Assembly (NCBI RefSeq): GCF_001650345.1
Contig: NZ_LVHF01000012.1
Location: 62,001 to 126,000 of the forward strand
DNA: 64,000 nucleotides
Direction of reading: 5' to 3'
Origin: Photobacterium jeanii
GTDB taxonomy: Bacteria; Pseudomonadota; Gammaproteobacteria; Enterobacterales; Vibrionaceae
Shown: one piece after another, positions 18,714-28,298 of the stretch
How positions within the stretch are numbered: the stretch's first letter is position 1
How the letters are laid out: every line of letters begins with the position of its first letter
Translations under genes and position numbers: made by a program
Notes under the pieces: generated by a model
Seen by the model: only the letters and a program-made list of their open reading frames with translations
Told to the model about the DNA's origin: nothing
The model's database searches: none

Positions 18714-19616
18714 ATGTTTTCGTACCATGACTTGCAAGTTATTGATGTAGTGTCGCGTCGGGGGAGTTTTTCAGCCGCTGCGGAAGAATTGCACAAAGTA
18801 CCTAGTGCTATTAGTTACACAGTTCGGTTAATAGAAGAGCGATTAGCTGTCGAATTATTTGTCAGGTTACACCGTAAGGTTGAGTTAACTCCGGCAGGAC
18901 ATTACTTCGTCGAGCAAGCGCGTGACTTGATAAAACAGATGGACGACATTCGGTTGCAAACTCAGCGTGTAGCTAATGGCTGGTCGCAGAGTGTCTCAGT
19001 CGCGTTAGATACCGTAGTGCGTGATAGCCGAGTGAATACTTTGGTCCGTGATTTTTATCAAGCATTCCCAGATGTAGAGCTTCACTTAACGATGGAAGTG
19101 TTTAACGGTGTGTGGGATGCCCTCGCTGACGGGCGAGCGGATATTGCTATTGGGGCAACAGCTGCGATCCCTGTCGGGGGGAACTTTGATTATCGTGATA
19201 TGGGGATTCTAACTTGGAAGTTTGTTGTCGCGCCGGATCACCCATTAGCCTCGTCGACAGAGCCGCTTGCGGATGATGAGTTGGCAAAATACCCTGCTGT
19301 ATGCTTAGAAGATACATCGCGTACCTTGCCCAAGCGGACAACATGGTTGATTGATAACCAGCGTCGTATCATGGTGCCGAACTGGCACAGTGCGATGCAA
19401 TGTATTAAATCAGGCCTTGGAATATCGGTTGTGCCAACACATATGGCAATCCCACGAATTGAGAAGGGGGAGCTGGTGGAACGAGAGCTTGTGCAAAAAC
19501 CGTTTGATAGCCCGTGTTGCTTGGCATGGAATAACGAGAGTAATAATCCAGCGGTGGATTGGTTGCTTGATTACTTGGGTGATAGTGAGCAGCTGCACCG
19601 AGAGTGGATGCGATAA
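18714..19616 (+). CDS. punR: LysR-type transcription activator PunR (YdhB)
   Basis: A 300-residue LysR regulator: a helix-turn-helix in residues 1-60 (GSFSAAAEELHKVPSAISYTVRLIEE) and a substrate-binding effector domain from about 90. Several stretches agree with E. coli PunR as I remember it, notably EVFNGVWDALADGRADIAIGAT, AIPVGG, EDTSRTLPKRTTWLIDNQ and the C-terminal WLLDYLGDSE. It faces punC across 105 bases, and in E. coli PunR activates punC in response to purine nucleosides. Confidence 0.88.
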   Translation: MFSYHDLQVIDVVSRRGSFSAAAEELHKVPSAISYTVRLIEERLAVELFVRLHRKVELTPAGHYFVEQARDLIKQMDDIRLQTQRVANGWSQSVSVALDTVVRDSRVNTLVRDFYQAFPDVELHLTMEVFNGVWDALADGRADIAIGATAAIPVGGNFDYRDMGILTWKFVVAPDHPLASSTEPLADDELAKYPAVCLEDTSRTLPKRTTWLIDNQRRIMVPNWHSAMQCIKSGLGISVVPTHMAIPRIEKGELVERELVQKPFDSPCCLAWNNESNNPAVDWLLDYLGDSEQLHREWMR

Positions 19617-19630
19617 GAGATGATGAAAGT

Positions 19631-19662
19631 AATGCATAGAGCAAGTGTTGCTCTATGCATTA
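19631..19662. terminator. Stem-loop after punR
   Basis: AATGCATAGAGCAA and its inverted copy TTGCTCTATGCATT form a long perfect stem with a very small loop between convergent punR and the DUF3297 gene. The T-run is weak on both strands. Confidence 0.5.
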
Positions 19663-19685
19663 AAGATAAGCGTTATTAAAACAGC

Positions 19686-19928
19686 TTACTTGTAGAATGC
19701 TTCTACTTCACCTTTCAGCGTGATTAGCATTGGGTTGCCGTAACGGTCTTTCGCTTTTGGCGATGGAATTTTCACCCAACGTTCACTGATGCAGTACTCT
19801 TCAACGTCAGTACGCTCTTTGCCATTAAGACGAATACCGATCTGGTGTTGAAAACACTCTTCCACAAAGTGTGGGCTACGTGGGTTACCTGATAGGTGAT
19901 CTGGCAGAGTTGGTTTTGAATCGCTCAT
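19686..19928 (-). CDS. DUF3297 family protein
   Basis: An 80-residue soluble protein matching the DUF3297 family from its characteristic LPDHLSGNPRSPHFVEECFQHQIGIRLNG and WVKIPSPKAKDRYGNPMLITLKG stretches. The family is small, widespread in proteobacteria and has no assigned function. It is a single-gene unit. Confidence 0.85.
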   Translation of the reverse strand: MSDSKPTLPDHLSGNPRSPHFVEECFQHQIGIRLNGKERTDVEEYCISERWVKIPSPKAKDRYGNPMLITLKGEVEAFYK

Positions 19929-20015
19929 GTTTGTAACCTGATATAAAAATAACGTGCGTCATTCTAGACAATCGCTAACTGTGCTACAAGACAATAACTG
20001 CACTGAGTGTAGATA

Positions 20016-20047
20016 ACAGGGGAGCGCAATGCTCCCCTGTCTTTGTC
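20016..20047. terminator. Terminator downstream of the MarR/VOC operon
   Basis: ACAGGGGAGC/GCTCCCCTGT is a perfect 10-bp GC-rich stem, 25 bases past the VOC stop. The T-run is moderate on the plus side (CTTTGTCT) and short on the minus side (TTATCT). Confidence 0.6.
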
Positions 20048-20071
20048 TATCCTAGTATTTTGCTGTGAGCC

Positions 20072-20479
20072 TTACTTATTATCACGTTGGTAAGTAATAA
20101 CTGACATTACCGCGCCTTGAGGATCGCGGAAGGCTGCAATACGTCCAATGCGTTCGATATCCATAGGAGGAAGTACAGTGTCAGCGCCATGTTCAAGTGC
20201 CGTTGCTAACGTTTGGTCGACATTTTCAACGGTCACATAGGCTTGCCAAAAAGAAGGCGCTCCTGATTTTTCTAATTGCTCTGGCATAGTTAATAAACCA
20301 GCAAACGGTTCAGAGCTATTTTCATTCATTACAAGGGCGTAGCGTGAGTTGTTACGACCAGGTACTTCTCGCAGTGTCCAGCCTAGTACTTTGTTGTAGA
20401 ATGCCATTGAGCTGTCGAAATCTTTGGTCATTAGTTCACACCAGCTAAATAGACCGTGATCTTCAAAAGGCTTATCCAT
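20072..20479 (-). CDS. VOC-superfamily (glyoxalase/bleomycin-resistance-like) protein
   Basis: A 135-residue protein of the vicinal oxygen chelate fold: two beta-alpha-beta-beta-beta modules, FEDHGLFSWCELMTKDFDSSMAFYNKVLGW and then YVTVENVDQTLATALEHGADTVLPPMD, ending with RIAAFRDPQGAVMSVI. Such proteins are metal-dependent lyases, dioxygenases or antibiotic-binding proteins; the substrate here is unknown. I start it at ATG 20479, since GGAG lies six bases before it; the GTG at 20491 overlaps that site. It overlaps the end of the marR gene by eight bases, so the regulator probably controls it. Confidence 0.85.
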   Translation of the reverse strand: MDKPFEDHGLFSWCELMTKDFDSSMAFYNKVLGWTLREVPGRNNSRYALVMNENSSEPFAGLLTMPEQLEKSGAPSFWQAYVTVENVDQTLATALEHGADTVLPPMDIERIGRIAAFRDPQGAVMSVITYQRDNK

Positions 20480-20912
20480 TACTTTCTCCACTTAGGTTGT
20501 GCACGAATTTGAGCAATAATGCGTGCATTTGTTGTTGTTCGGATTCATCAAACCCGCTTAATGCTTGACCCAACACACCAAAGGCAAGCACTTTGGTTTC
20601 TTCGACTATTTCGCGCCCGTGCGAGGTAATATCAATGCCGTAACTGCGACCGTCACCGTTAAGGGTTACCTTGGTGATCAAGTCACGCTTTTCGAGGCCT
20701 TTGATCAAACTCGTTATCGAACCACGGTTTTTCCGTAATTTTTCCGCCATTGCTAATGGCGTTAGCGGAGAATCCTCAGTTAACGTCATTAGAAATATCC
20801 ATTGTTCACGGGTGATATCGTGGCCTTGTTGACTAAACGTCGCCTCTAACTCATTCGTAAGTAGGCGAGAGGCTAGGCCGACTAAGCCACCAATAGTGTC
20901 TGTTGGGTTCAT
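20472..20912 (-). CDS. MarR-family transcriptional regulator
   Basis: A 146-residue winged-helix regulator. The recognition region SPLTPLAMAEKLRKNRGSITSLIKGLEKRDLI and the wing TLNGDGRSYGIDITSHGREI are typical of MarR proteins, which usually repress their own operon and release DNA on binding a small aromatic compound. It is translationally coupled to the VOC gene downstream. A perfect 18-bp palindrome sits in its promoter, which is the expected self-regulatory arrangement. Confidence 0.88.
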   Translation of the reverse strand: MNPTDTIGGLVGLASRLLTNELEATFSQQGHDITREQWIFLMTLTEDSPLTPLAMAEKLRKNRGSITSLIKGLEKRDLITKVTLNGDGRSYGIDITSHGREIVEETKVLAFGVLGQALSGFDESEQQQMHALLLKFVHNLSGESNG

Positions 20913-20934
20913 GACAAAAAGCCAATTTGCAATA

Positions 20935-20952
20935 TAGTTTAAATTTAAACTA
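20935..20952. promoter_or_regulatory. Palindromic operator in the marR promoter
   Basis: TAGTTTAAATTTAAACTA is a perfect 18-bp palindrome 23 bases upstream of the marR start. On the minus strand it fills the spacer before a TATATT -10 box, with ATTACA as a reasonable -35, so a bound repressor would block the promoter. Confidence 0.72.
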
Positions 20953-21142
20953 AGTGTAATTGATCATGCTGGAATAATGCAATGATGTTTTGCGTCAAAC
21001 CTAAGTAATTTTTTTAAGTTTATGAATATAAATAAATTAAAGAGGGCTTAATTAAGTGCTGGTAGACCAAACAGCTTAGTTAAGGGCGCAATAGTGCCGC
21101 GCCCCTGCTGCTTCTATTGATGATAGAAAAGATTTGTAGGTG

Positions 21143-21748
21143 TTATTTTAGGGTTTGGTATCCTGCCCAAATACGGGTAGCCGTAGTTATCCAGCATAAG
21201 GTGCCAAACACAAAGGCAAGATAAGCAAAATACTGAGGGAATAAACAAAACAGTACAAAGCATGCAATGGTTTCAGTCCCTTCGGTTAACCCGCCAATGT
21301 AATAGAGTGATTTCTGCTTATACACAGGGCTTTCGATGTTGCGTTTACTGGCCATAATCGCAAAAGCTAAAAAGCTTGAACCTGTGCCGATGAAAGAAAA
21401 AATCAAAAAAGCACCAGCGACCGCATTCGCTTCAGGATTAGCGAGCACAAAGCCGAACGGTATTAATGAGTAAAATAAAAAATCGAGTGTAATGTCGAGG
21501 AAACCACCGCAGTCGGTGATCCCTTGGCGGCGAGCGATTGCGCCATCTAAGCCATCAAAGATCCGATTGATAATGATAAAAGCCAATGCCCAAAGGTATT
21601 GCTCTAGTATCAATGCAGGTAAAGCACATAAGCCAAACAGAAAACCAACAACGGTAACTTGGTTGGCAGTGATACCGAGTTTATCCGGAAATGCCGACAA
21701 CAGTTTTAGCGGTGCTCGGATCAAGCGAATGGTGTATTGATCAAGCAT
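21143..21748 (-). CDS. ynjF: CDP-alcohol phosphatidyltransferase family protein (YnjF-like)
   Basis: A 201-residue inner-membrane protein with about five or six segments and the complete family signature DG-x2-AR-x8-G-x3-D-x3-D (DGAIARR...GGFLDITLD, about residues 70-92), whose aspartates bind metal and the CDP-alcohol. Members join CDP-diacylglycerol or a CDP-alcohol to an acceptor alcohol in lipid synthesis; the acceptor here is unknown. It overlaps ynjD by eight bases and closes the ynj operon, as ynjF does in E. coli. Confidence 0.83.
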   Translation of the reverse strand: MLDQYTIRLIRAPLKLLSAFPDKLGITANQVTVVGFLFGLCALPALILEQYLWALAFIIINRIFDGLDGAIARRQGITDCGGFLDITLDFLFYSLIPFGFVLANPEANAVAGAFLIFSFIGTGSSFLAFAIMASKRNIESPVYKQKSLYYIGGLTEGTETIACFVLFCLFPQYFAYLAFVFGTLCWITTATRIWAGYQTLK

Positions 21749-22391
21749 GATCCGTCTCCTTATGCCATGGCCAGTCTAGAACTTCACCGTTGGTTGGGGC
21801 ATCGTCAATGTCGTGACTCACCATCAAAGCGGGAATGTTTTGCTGCTCAATTTGTTTAAACACAAATTCACGGAAAGTCGTGCGCAATGCTTTATCTAAT
21901 TTACTAAACGGTTCATCTAATAAAATAGCCTGAGGTTGAGAAAGCAGAGTACGCATCAAACTGATCCGAGCGCGTTGACCTCCTGAAATTTGATCAGGCA
22001 TATGTTCAGCTAGTTGGCTTAACTCAATTTGCTCTAACGTTTCTAGGGCAACTTGTTGGCGTTGATTTCCCTTTATTGATTTTGGCTGCCCAAATGCAAG
22101 GTTTTGCCATACGTTGAGGTGTGGGAATAGCAAATCATCTTGAAACAATATTCCGATTCGACGTTGGTTTGGCTCTACTGCCAATAAGCTTTTTCCGTTA
22201 AGCTGAATATCACCTTGAAGAGTAAATTGAGTTGAAAGGTGACCAGCAATCGCACTCAGAAGAGTCGATTTTCCACAGCCGCTAGGTCCCATCATTGTGA
22301 GCACTTGCCCTTTATTGACGGTAAAACTCAACGCAGAGATCAGTGCTGCGTCGGCTTTATTTATAGAAAGGTTTACCACAGATAAACTCAT
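21741..22391 (-). CDS. ynjD: ABC transporter ATPase YnjD
   Basis: A 216-residue ATPase with Walker A GPSGCGKST (about 34-42), Q-loop ILFQDDLLFPHLNV, signature ISGGQRARISLMRTL, Walker B AILLDEP and switch histidine MVSHDID. It resembles ATPases of the thiamine/iron/molybdate importer branch and pairs with YnjC and YnjB. It starts 22 bases after ynjC and overlaps ynjF. Confidence 0.88.
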   Translation of the reverse strand: MSLSVVNLSINKADAALISALSFTVNKGQVLTMMGPSGCGKSTLLSAIAGHLSTQFTLQGDIQLNGKSLLAVEPNQRRIGILFQDDLLFPHLNVWQNLAFGQPKSIKGNQRQQVALETLEQIELSQLAEHMPDQISGGQRARISLMRTLLSQPQAILLDEPFSKLDKALRTTFREFVFKQIEQQNIPALMVSHDIDDAPTNGEVLDWPWHKETDHA

Positions 22392-22413
22392 CCGGGTTGG
22401 TACTCCTTGTTTT

Positions 22414-24171
22414 TTAACAACATGTTTTTGATTTTGTTTGTTTTGAATAAACGATTTTTGGGTTCATTGATTTTGAATCAATGGATTGGGAACGTTGGGC
22501 TTTGGAATTAGTCGGTTTCGCCTTACATGGTTGAACACCGCTACAACGACCGGCAACTAAAGCCAATGAGAAGAAAATCAGTGGCAACACTGCTTGCAAT
22601 AAGCCATAGATAGCGCTGACACGGCGATCTTGACCACTAGCAAGTGCAACGGCTTCGGTGGTGATGGTGGAAATGCGCCCAGCCCCCAACATTTGCGTTG
22701 GTAGGTATTGTGCCAAGCTGACGCTCATCCCAATAGCAAGAGCAATCCAGATTGAAGGCATAAGTAAAGCGCGTTTCACTTGCCACCAAGCGTGCCATTG
22801 GCTTAATCCTAAGCTCAGCGCAGATTGAGTAAGTCGGCGATCAAAACTGCGCCACGGACCATCAAGCGCTAAATATATGTATGGGAAAACAAAGATCACG
22901 TGACTCCAACTGACCAACAACCAGAAATGTTGTCCTGCAACTAAATGACTGGTGACTTGTAACCCAAAGAGTAGCGATAACTGCGGGATCACCATAGGAA
23001 TGGTAATTAACCAAAATGGGATTTGGCGTTGAAAGCGGTCACGGTACTCTAAGCAGCCAATTGCGATGACCAACGCAATGACGCTACTTACGACTGCCAG
23101 TAACAAACTGTTGTAGCTGTATTCCCACAATGGTGCGAGCTCTTGCTGCCAAAATCGAAAGCTAAACCGAGTCGGTAGTAGATCTGGGAAACGCCAACGT
23201 TGGGCGATAGACCACAATACCAAGAGCGGTGTAACAATCAGAGGTAACAATAGAATGGCATAAATCGTGGACTTGCCTGGTAGCCTTAGCTGATTTGCGC
23301 CTGAATATAGCCACTTATTCCATATATTAAGTACAGCATGCTCAATAACGCGAGCGGTTAGCAGTACCAATAAGGTAAGCGCAAGAAGTGATAACGCTCC
23401 TGCTGCTGCGCGTGGTAGCAAGGTGAGATCGGGTTCGTTAAACCATTGCCAAACTAATACCGCAAATGTGGGTGGACGAGTCGGACCAATGATTAAACTG
23501 ACATCAACAACCGACAATCCAAAAGCAAGCACTGCATAAAAAGGGAGACGAATTTTAGGTAGCCATTGCGGCAAGATAACTTTTAGCCAGATATCTGCGT
23601 GACGATAGCCTAATCCTGATGCCGTTTTATACAAGGTATCAACTTTGATTTGTTTAAGAACCGAGGCGCTCATTAATAACAAGAAAGGCGTTTCTTTGAT
23701 TGCGAGTGCCAGGATCAAACCTAAGCCATAAGGGTCTTGAACTACAGCGTCCCAACCTTGGGTACTGAATCCCATTTGTTCGACTAAGCGATATAACCAA
23801 CCTGTCGAAGCAAAAAGAAAGCCAAAGCCTATCGCAAAAGCAACATGCGGCATGGCGAGCACCGGAGCAAGCCAGCGCTCAATGCGTTGCCAACGTGGCG
23901 ACTGCCAATGCGCTTGTAAGATCAGAAAGGTGAACAAAAGCGCCAATAAGCTGCTGCTTATGCCAGTGAACAGACTAAGTCCTATTGCTTGCTCAATACC
24001 TGGCCATGTAATCACCAGCTCAAAAGCGTGTAGGCTGAATGCATTGGCAGTTGTACCAGTAAGAGAGTGAGGAAGCCAAGATAGGGCAGGGAGAATGATC
24101 CCCGCCATACCTGGCAATAAAGGCAAAATACACAGCGCGATAGCACTAAAAAATAACAGGTGAAGGAACAT
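22414..24171 (-). CDS. ynjC: ABC transporter permease YnjC (double-length)
   Basis: A 585-residue inner-membrane protein made of two permease halves, each with about six segments, as in the ThiP/FbpB type where one polypeptide supplies both halves of the channel. Coupling-type stretches appear in each half (ASGLGYRHADIWLKVILPQW near 185; SLGLSQWHAWWQVKRALLMPS near 450). The C-terminal 35 residues are a serine/lysine-rich tail. It directly abuts ynjB (stop and start adjacent), so the two are co-translated. Confidence 0.87.
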   Translation of the reverse strand: MFLHLLFFSAIALCILPLLPGMAGIILPALSWLPHSLTGTTANAFSLHAFELVITWPGIEQAIGLSLFTGISSSLLALLFTFLILQAHWQSPRWQRIERWLAPVLAMPHVAFAIGFGFLFASTGWLYRLVEQMGFSTQGWDAVVQDPYGLGLILALAIKETPFLLLMSASVLKQIKVDTLYKTASGLGYRHADIWLKVILPQWLPKIRLPFYAVLAFGLSVVDVSLIIGPTRPPTFAVLVWQWFNEPDLTLLPRAAAGALSLLALTLLVLLTARVIEHAVLNIWNKWLYSGANQLRLPGKSTIYAILLLPLIVTPLLVLWSIAQRWRFPDLLPTRFSFRFWQQELAPLWEYSYNSLLLAVVSSVIALVIAIGCLEYRDRFQRQIPFWLITIPMVIPQLSLLFGLQVTSHLVAGQHFWLLVSWSHVIFVFPYIYLALDGPWRSFDRRLTQSALSLGLSQWHAWWQVKRALLMPSIWIALAIGMSVSLAQYLPTQMLGAGRISTITTEAVALASGQDRRVSAIYGLLQAVLPLIFFSLALVAGRCSGVQPCKAKPTNSKAQRSQSIDSKSMNPKIVYSKQTKSKTCC

Positions 24172-25395
24172 TTAGTGTCCGTAGCGTTTTTGCCATTCTT
24201 GTTCAAGGGCGGTTTGCCAGCTTGGGTGCGGCTCGGCAACGGGTTTAAAGAGTGCAAAACCACGGTGTCCTGCAGGCAATACTTCAGCTTGAAGCACTGA
24301 AGGGTCGCCCCAAATTTGACTGTTGGCTTTGCGCGCTTGCGCCTCTGGGCTCAGAAGGAAGTTAATCGCAACTTTTGCACCAGCCTTAGCATTGGCATTC
24401 CAAGGAATGGCTAAGAAGTGAATGTTAGACAATGCACCTTGGTCAAAAGCATAAGCTTTTGCTGATTCAGGAAGCTTACCGTGTTCAATGGCGGCATTGG
24501 CTGCATTTGGGTTAAAGGTGATCGCAAGAAGCAACTGACGATCGTCTAGTAGTTGAATAGTTTCACTGGTACCAGAAGGAAATTGTTGTCCTTTTTTCCA
24601 TGCGACAGGGTGTAACTGCTCTAAGTAAGACCAAAGCGGTGCTGTAACTTGCTGGAATTTATCCGCTTGTTTTTGGCTATCGATTGGCTGGCTGAGTGCT
24701 TTTGGCTCTGGAGTTAGTGCAATCAAGGCGGCTTTTAAGAAGCTCGTACCATGAAATTCCGGTGGTTGCGGATAACTCACTTGCCCCGGATAGGCTTTGG
24801 CAAGGCTGAGTAGCTCAATAAAGTCTTTGGGAGGGTTATTCAGGGTTTTCTTATCGTGAATGAAAACCAACTGTCCGACACCCCATGGCGCTTCCAGTCC
24901 ATCTGTTGGCTCTGTGAAATCCACATCAACAGGTAGGCGCTTATCAACCAAAGACCAGTTCGGTAAGGTGTCAACAAACGGTCCGTACAAGAGCTTACCT
25001 TGTTTCATTGAGCGGAAGTTTTCACCGTTGAGCCACACAAGATCAACGCTGCCGTCACTGTTTTTGCCGGCTGTTTTTTCGGCTAACAAACGCTGAGTGG
25101 TTTCGGCAATATCTGCGACTTTAACGTGCTTTAGGGTCACGTTATAACGCGATTGCAATTCATGTGATGCCCAGCGAAGGTAATCATTGATTTCTTGGCT
25201 ACCACCCCAAGCATTAAAATAGACAGTTTGTCCGGCTGCTTGTTCAAGGGTTGTTTGCCAAGCACTGGCATCTGTCAGTGCTTTTGCTTCAGCTTGACTG
25301 TCGTTATCAGCCGCTTGCGCAGTCGTTAAGGTCAGCGCAATGGCTAAGCTAAGAGCGCCTTTTACAAGGCGCGAAAAACGAGATGGGTGATGCAT
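24172..25395 (-). CDS. ynjB: ABC transporter substrate-binding protein YnjB
   Basis: A 407-residue periplasmic binding protein with a signal peptide (cut near AQAAD, about residue 29). [45 protein letters not shown] and [23 protein letters not shown] are typical of the YnjB family, which belongs to the group 1 binding proteins for thiamine, iron or polyamines. The ligand of YnjB has not been settled as far as I know. Its start overlaps the oxidoreductase stop by one base. Confidence 0.87.
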   Translation of the reverse strand: MHHPSRFSRLVKGALSLAIALTLTTAQAADNDSQAEAKALTDASAWQTTLEQAAGQTVYFNAWGGSQEINDYLRWASHELQSRYNVTLKHVKVADIAETTQRLLAEKTAGKNSDGSVDLVWLNGENFRSMKQGKLLYGPFVDTLPNWSLVDKRLPVDVDFTEPTDGLEAPWGVGQLVFIHDKKTLNNPPKDFIELLSLAKAYPGQVSYPQPPEFHGTSFLKAALIALTPEPKALSQPIDSQKQADKFQQVTAPLWSYLEQLHPVAWKKGQQFPSGTSETIQLLDDRQLLLAITFNPNAANAAIEHGKLPESAKAYAFDQGALSNIHFLAIPWNANAKAGAKVAINFLLSPEAQARKANSQIWGDPSVLQAEVLPAGHRGFALFKPVAEPHPSWQTALEQEWQKRYGH

Positions 25396-27614
25396 TACAT
25401 ATCCTTATTTTCTTTCAATACCGCAGGTTGATCAGTTGCTGATTTATCAACGGACGGTTTCTTTCCTTGGCGCATCCAAGCGTGGTATTTTTCTACCCAA
25501 CTTAGCAGCAACTGTGGCGCATTGGCTTGTTTCCACTGTCCTGCTGCATATTTGGTGGCTTCACTCATGGTTGGGTAAGGGTGTACTGTACCTAAGATCT
25601 TGTTTAATCCCAAGTTATGGCGCATAGCTAACGTAAATTCAGCAAGCATTTCACCGGCATTGCTACCGACAATGGTTGCTCCTAATATCGTGTCTTTGCC
25701 TTTAGGGGTAATAACTTTGATAAAGCCATAATCGGTGCTGTCAGTAATGGCGCGATCGAGATCGTCGATGCCATAACGTACCACTTCGTAAGGAATACCT
25801 TGTGCTTTCGCTTCTTTTTCGTTGATCCCCACACGTGCGACCTCTGGGGCTGTGTAAGTTGCCGCGGGAAGCACTGAATAGTCAGCTTTAAATTTCTTAA
25901 ACTGACCGAACAGGCCGTTTACTGCGGCATACCATGCTTGATGCGCGGCTGCATGAGTTAATTGGAAAGGGCCCGCGACATCACCGACAGCAAATATGTT
26001 GCTGTACTTGGTTTGGAGGTATTCATTAACGTCGACAGTGCCACGCTCAGTGGTTGTAATGCCAAGTTCTTCAAGACCGAAACCTTGAACATTAGCAACT
26101 CGACCTAAGGCAAGCATGACATAGTCAAATTCTACCTTCACTGTCTCGCCATTATGCTCCAGTACGGCAATTTGCTGGCGAGTACCATCTTCTAATTCGG
26201 TCGTCTCAAAACGAACAGCCTTATGTTGAAGCTTAATATCAACGCCATCATTACTGAGGTATTGATGGACAAGTGTAGAAGCTTCTTCATCTTCACGAAT
26301 AAGCAGTTGCTCAGCCATTTCAACAAGAGAAACCTGTGTGCCTAGGCGTTGGAAGCTTTGTGCCAGCTCGCAGCCGATAGGACCACCACCTAACACCAGT
26401 AATTTCTTCGGTTGCTCTTCTAGTTGCCAAATAGAGTCTGAAGTTAGGTAGCTGACTTCATTTAGCCCCGGAATATTCGGCACAAGCGGACGTGCGCCCG
26501 TTGCAATAACGATATTGCGAGTGGTGATGCGCTCGCCATTCACTTCCACTTCCCAAGGCGACAAGATACGCGCTTCACCCGAGATGCAATTTACGCCCAG
26601 TTTTGAATAGCGCTCAACCGAGTCGTGTGGCTCAATTTTTTGAATGACATTTTGAACGCGCTGCATCACTTGTTTGAAATCGACATGGGTTTCACCTGTT
26701 GTGATGCCAAACTCTTTTGCCTTGGTGATTTCAGCCATGGTATGTGCGGCTCGGATTATCGCTTTTGATGGCACACAGCCGGTATTGAGGCAATCACCTC
26801 CCATTTTATGACGTTCAATTAGCGTGACTTTTGCTTTCACTGCGGCTGCAATATAGGCACTAACCAAACCGCCGGCACCTGCACCAATCACGACCATGTT
26901 TTGGTCAAACTTTTCAGGTGGTGTCCAATCAGCATAGACGCGGCGCTTTTGTACTATACCCATGACAAATTTGGCGACGAATGGGAAAACGCCTAATAGC
27001 GCAAGTGATACTAACACTGGCGCTGAGATGATACCGCTCAGGGTTTCGATTTCACCCAACTGGGTACCCGCATTAATGTAAACCGCAGTACCGGCTAGCA
27101 TCCCAACTTGACTGACTAAATAGAAAACTTTGGTTTTGATTGGGGTAAGGCCCATCAACAAGTTCACTAAGAAGAACGGGAATACAGGAATAAGGCGAAG
27201 CGTGAAGAGATAAAACGCGCCATCCTTTTTGATCCCCGCGTTAATCGGTGACAAGCGATGACCAAACTTTGTTTGTACCCAGTCGCGAAGGATATAGCGG
27301 CTGAAGAGGAACGCTAGAGTTGCACCAATCGTGCTGGCGAAGGAAACCAATAATAGGCTCCACCAAAAGCCGAACAATGCCGCTCCGAGTAAGGTCATGA
27401 TGGCTGCACCTGGCAACGAGAGTGCGGTGACTAGCACATAAATGACAAAGTAGGTCAGGCTCGCTGTGAAAGGCTGGGCGGCAATCGTGTCTTTTAACGC
27501 TAATTGCTGTGCTTTGGCCTGTTCAAGAGTGAAGTACTGTCCTAAATCGAATATGAACCAGCAGCCAATCAAACTAACAACAATGGCGGCAAGCAGTAGT
27601 TTCTTTCTATCCAT
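25395..27614 (-). CDS. TVP38/DedA-like membrane domain fused to a pyridine nucleotide-disulfide oxidoreductase
   Basis: A 739-residue two-part protein. Residues 1 to about 225 form a membrane domain of the TVP38/SNARE-associated (VTT/DedA-like) type with about five segments ([32 protein letters not shown]). From about 238 it is a class I flavoprotein disulfide reductase, like mercuric reductase or lipoamide dehydrogenase: FAD site [12 protein letters not shown], redox pair [14 protein letters not shown] (cysteines near 271 and 276), NAD(P)H site [13 protein letters not shown] site IFAVGDVAG, and dimer-domain HPYPTMSE with catalytic His and Glu. It has no N-terminal heavy-metal domain and no C-terminal Cys pair, so it is not an ordinary MerA. 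It sits between the ynjA-like and ynjB genes. Confidence 0.9.
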   Translation of the reverse strand: MDRKKLLLAAIVVSLIGCWFIFDLGQYFTLEQAKAQQLALKDTIAAQPFTASLTYFVIYVLVTALSLPGAAIMTLLGAALFGFWWSLLLVSFASTIGATLAFLFSRYILRDWVQTKFGHRLSPINAGIKKDGAFYLFTLRLIPVFPFFLVNLLMGLTPIKTKVFYLVSQVGMLAGTAVYINAGTQLGEIETLSGIISAPVLVSLALLGVFPFVAKFVMGIVQKRRVYADWTPPEKFDQNMVVIGAGAGGLVSAYIAAAVKAKVTLIERHKMGGDCLNTGCVPSKAIIRAAHTMAEITKAKEFGITTGETHVDFKQVMQRVQNVIQKIEPHDSVERYSKLGVNCISGEARILSPWEVEVNGERITTRNIVIATGARPLVPNIPGLNEVSYLTSDSIWQLEEQPKKLLVLGGGPIGCELAQSFQRLGTQVSLVEMAEQLLIREDEEASTLVHQYLSNDGVDIKLQHKAVRFETTELEDGTRQQIAVLEHNGETVKVEFDYVMLALGRVANVQGFGLEELGITTTERGTVDVNEYLQTKYSNIFAVGDVAGPFQLTHAAAHQAWYAAVNGLFGQFKKFKADYSVLPAATYTAPEVARVGINEKEAKAQGIPYEVVRYGIDDLDRAITDSTDYGFIKVITPKGKDTILGATIVGSNAGEMLAEFTLAMRHNLGLNKILGTVHPYPTMSEATKYAAGQWKQANAPQLLLSWVEKYHAWMRQGKKPSVDKSATDQPAVLKENKDM

Positions 27615-27624
27615 GAGTAAACTC

Positions 27625-28275
27625 CTACACGTTTGAATCTGTTGGCGTGTTACTTCCTGATGAGTGTTTTTCTTTTGGCGTCGTTGGTTGTGGCTCCGCT
27701 GGATTTTCTTCCGCCTTTACATTGCTTTCAGCTGCAATTGGGATTGAGCAAAAGCCTTGAGCGGGTACATCCAACGCGGTGTTGAATTTGGCTGATAAGT
27801 TTTGAAAAGCAATCAATGCTGTGAGCTCAACAAGGGCATCTTCGTTATACCATTGAGACAGTTCGCTGAGTTGCTCGGGCGTAACTTTGTTACCCGTAAT
27901 TGTCATGGCCTCAACATAGTTAAGTACCGCAATCTCTTGGCTATCAAATAAACTGCTATCGTGATGCCAATTGGCAAGGGCTTTAATTTTCTCTACTGAA
28001 TCACAGCGCTCAGCTAAGCGCATGCCGTTAGCATCTACGCAGAAAGCGCAGTCATTCAGTTGCGAAACACGCACACATACCAGTGAGCGAATTATAGGGG
28101 AAAGAGGAGAGTGGCGACGGTCTAAATAGCCAAAAAAGCCTGCAACTAACCAGAAGAGAGCTGGGCGGCGTCCCCAAAGTAATGCGGGATTCAGTACCTT
28201 GCCAAAATTACGTTTTTGTAGCCAAAGAAGCGGGCGAACGAGAATGGAGTATTGTTTTTTGTTTGCGATGCGCAC
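27625..28275 (-). CDS. ynjA: YnjA-like carboxymuconolactone decarboxylase/AhpD-family protein
   Basis: A 216-residue member of the AhpD-like fold. The redox motif CAFC lies at residues 76-79 in LNDCAFCVDANGMRLAERC, and ALVELTALIAFQNLSAKFNTALDVPAQGFC is the family helix region. The sequence closely resembles E. coli YnjA from memory. The last 35 residues are a low-complexity Pro/Glu/Ser/Thr tail. Translation starts at a GTG with AAGGAA before it. It opens the operon; related CxxC proteins act as thiol peroxidase reductants or in chlorinated-compound chemistry, and its role here is unproven. Confidence 0.85.
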   Translation of the reverse strand: MRIANKKQYSILVRPLLWLQKRNFGKVLNPALLWGRRPALFWLVAGFFGYLDRRHSPLSPIIRSLVCVRVSQLNDCAFCVDANGMRLAERCDSVEKIKALANWHHDSSLFDSQEIAVLNYVEAMTITGNKVTPEQLSELSQWYNEDALVELTALIAFQNLSAKFNTALDVPAQGFCSIPIAAESNVKAEENPAEPQPTTPKEKHSSGSNTPTDSNV

Positions 28276-28298
28276 TGCGTCTGTTCCTTATGCAACAC

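Noticed and set aside
25395..27614. Mercury resistance (MerA) call for the flavoprotein
   Set aside because: No N-terminal heavy-metal domain, no C-terminal vicinal cysteines, and no merR, merT or merP nearby; the membrane domain fusion and operon context differ.
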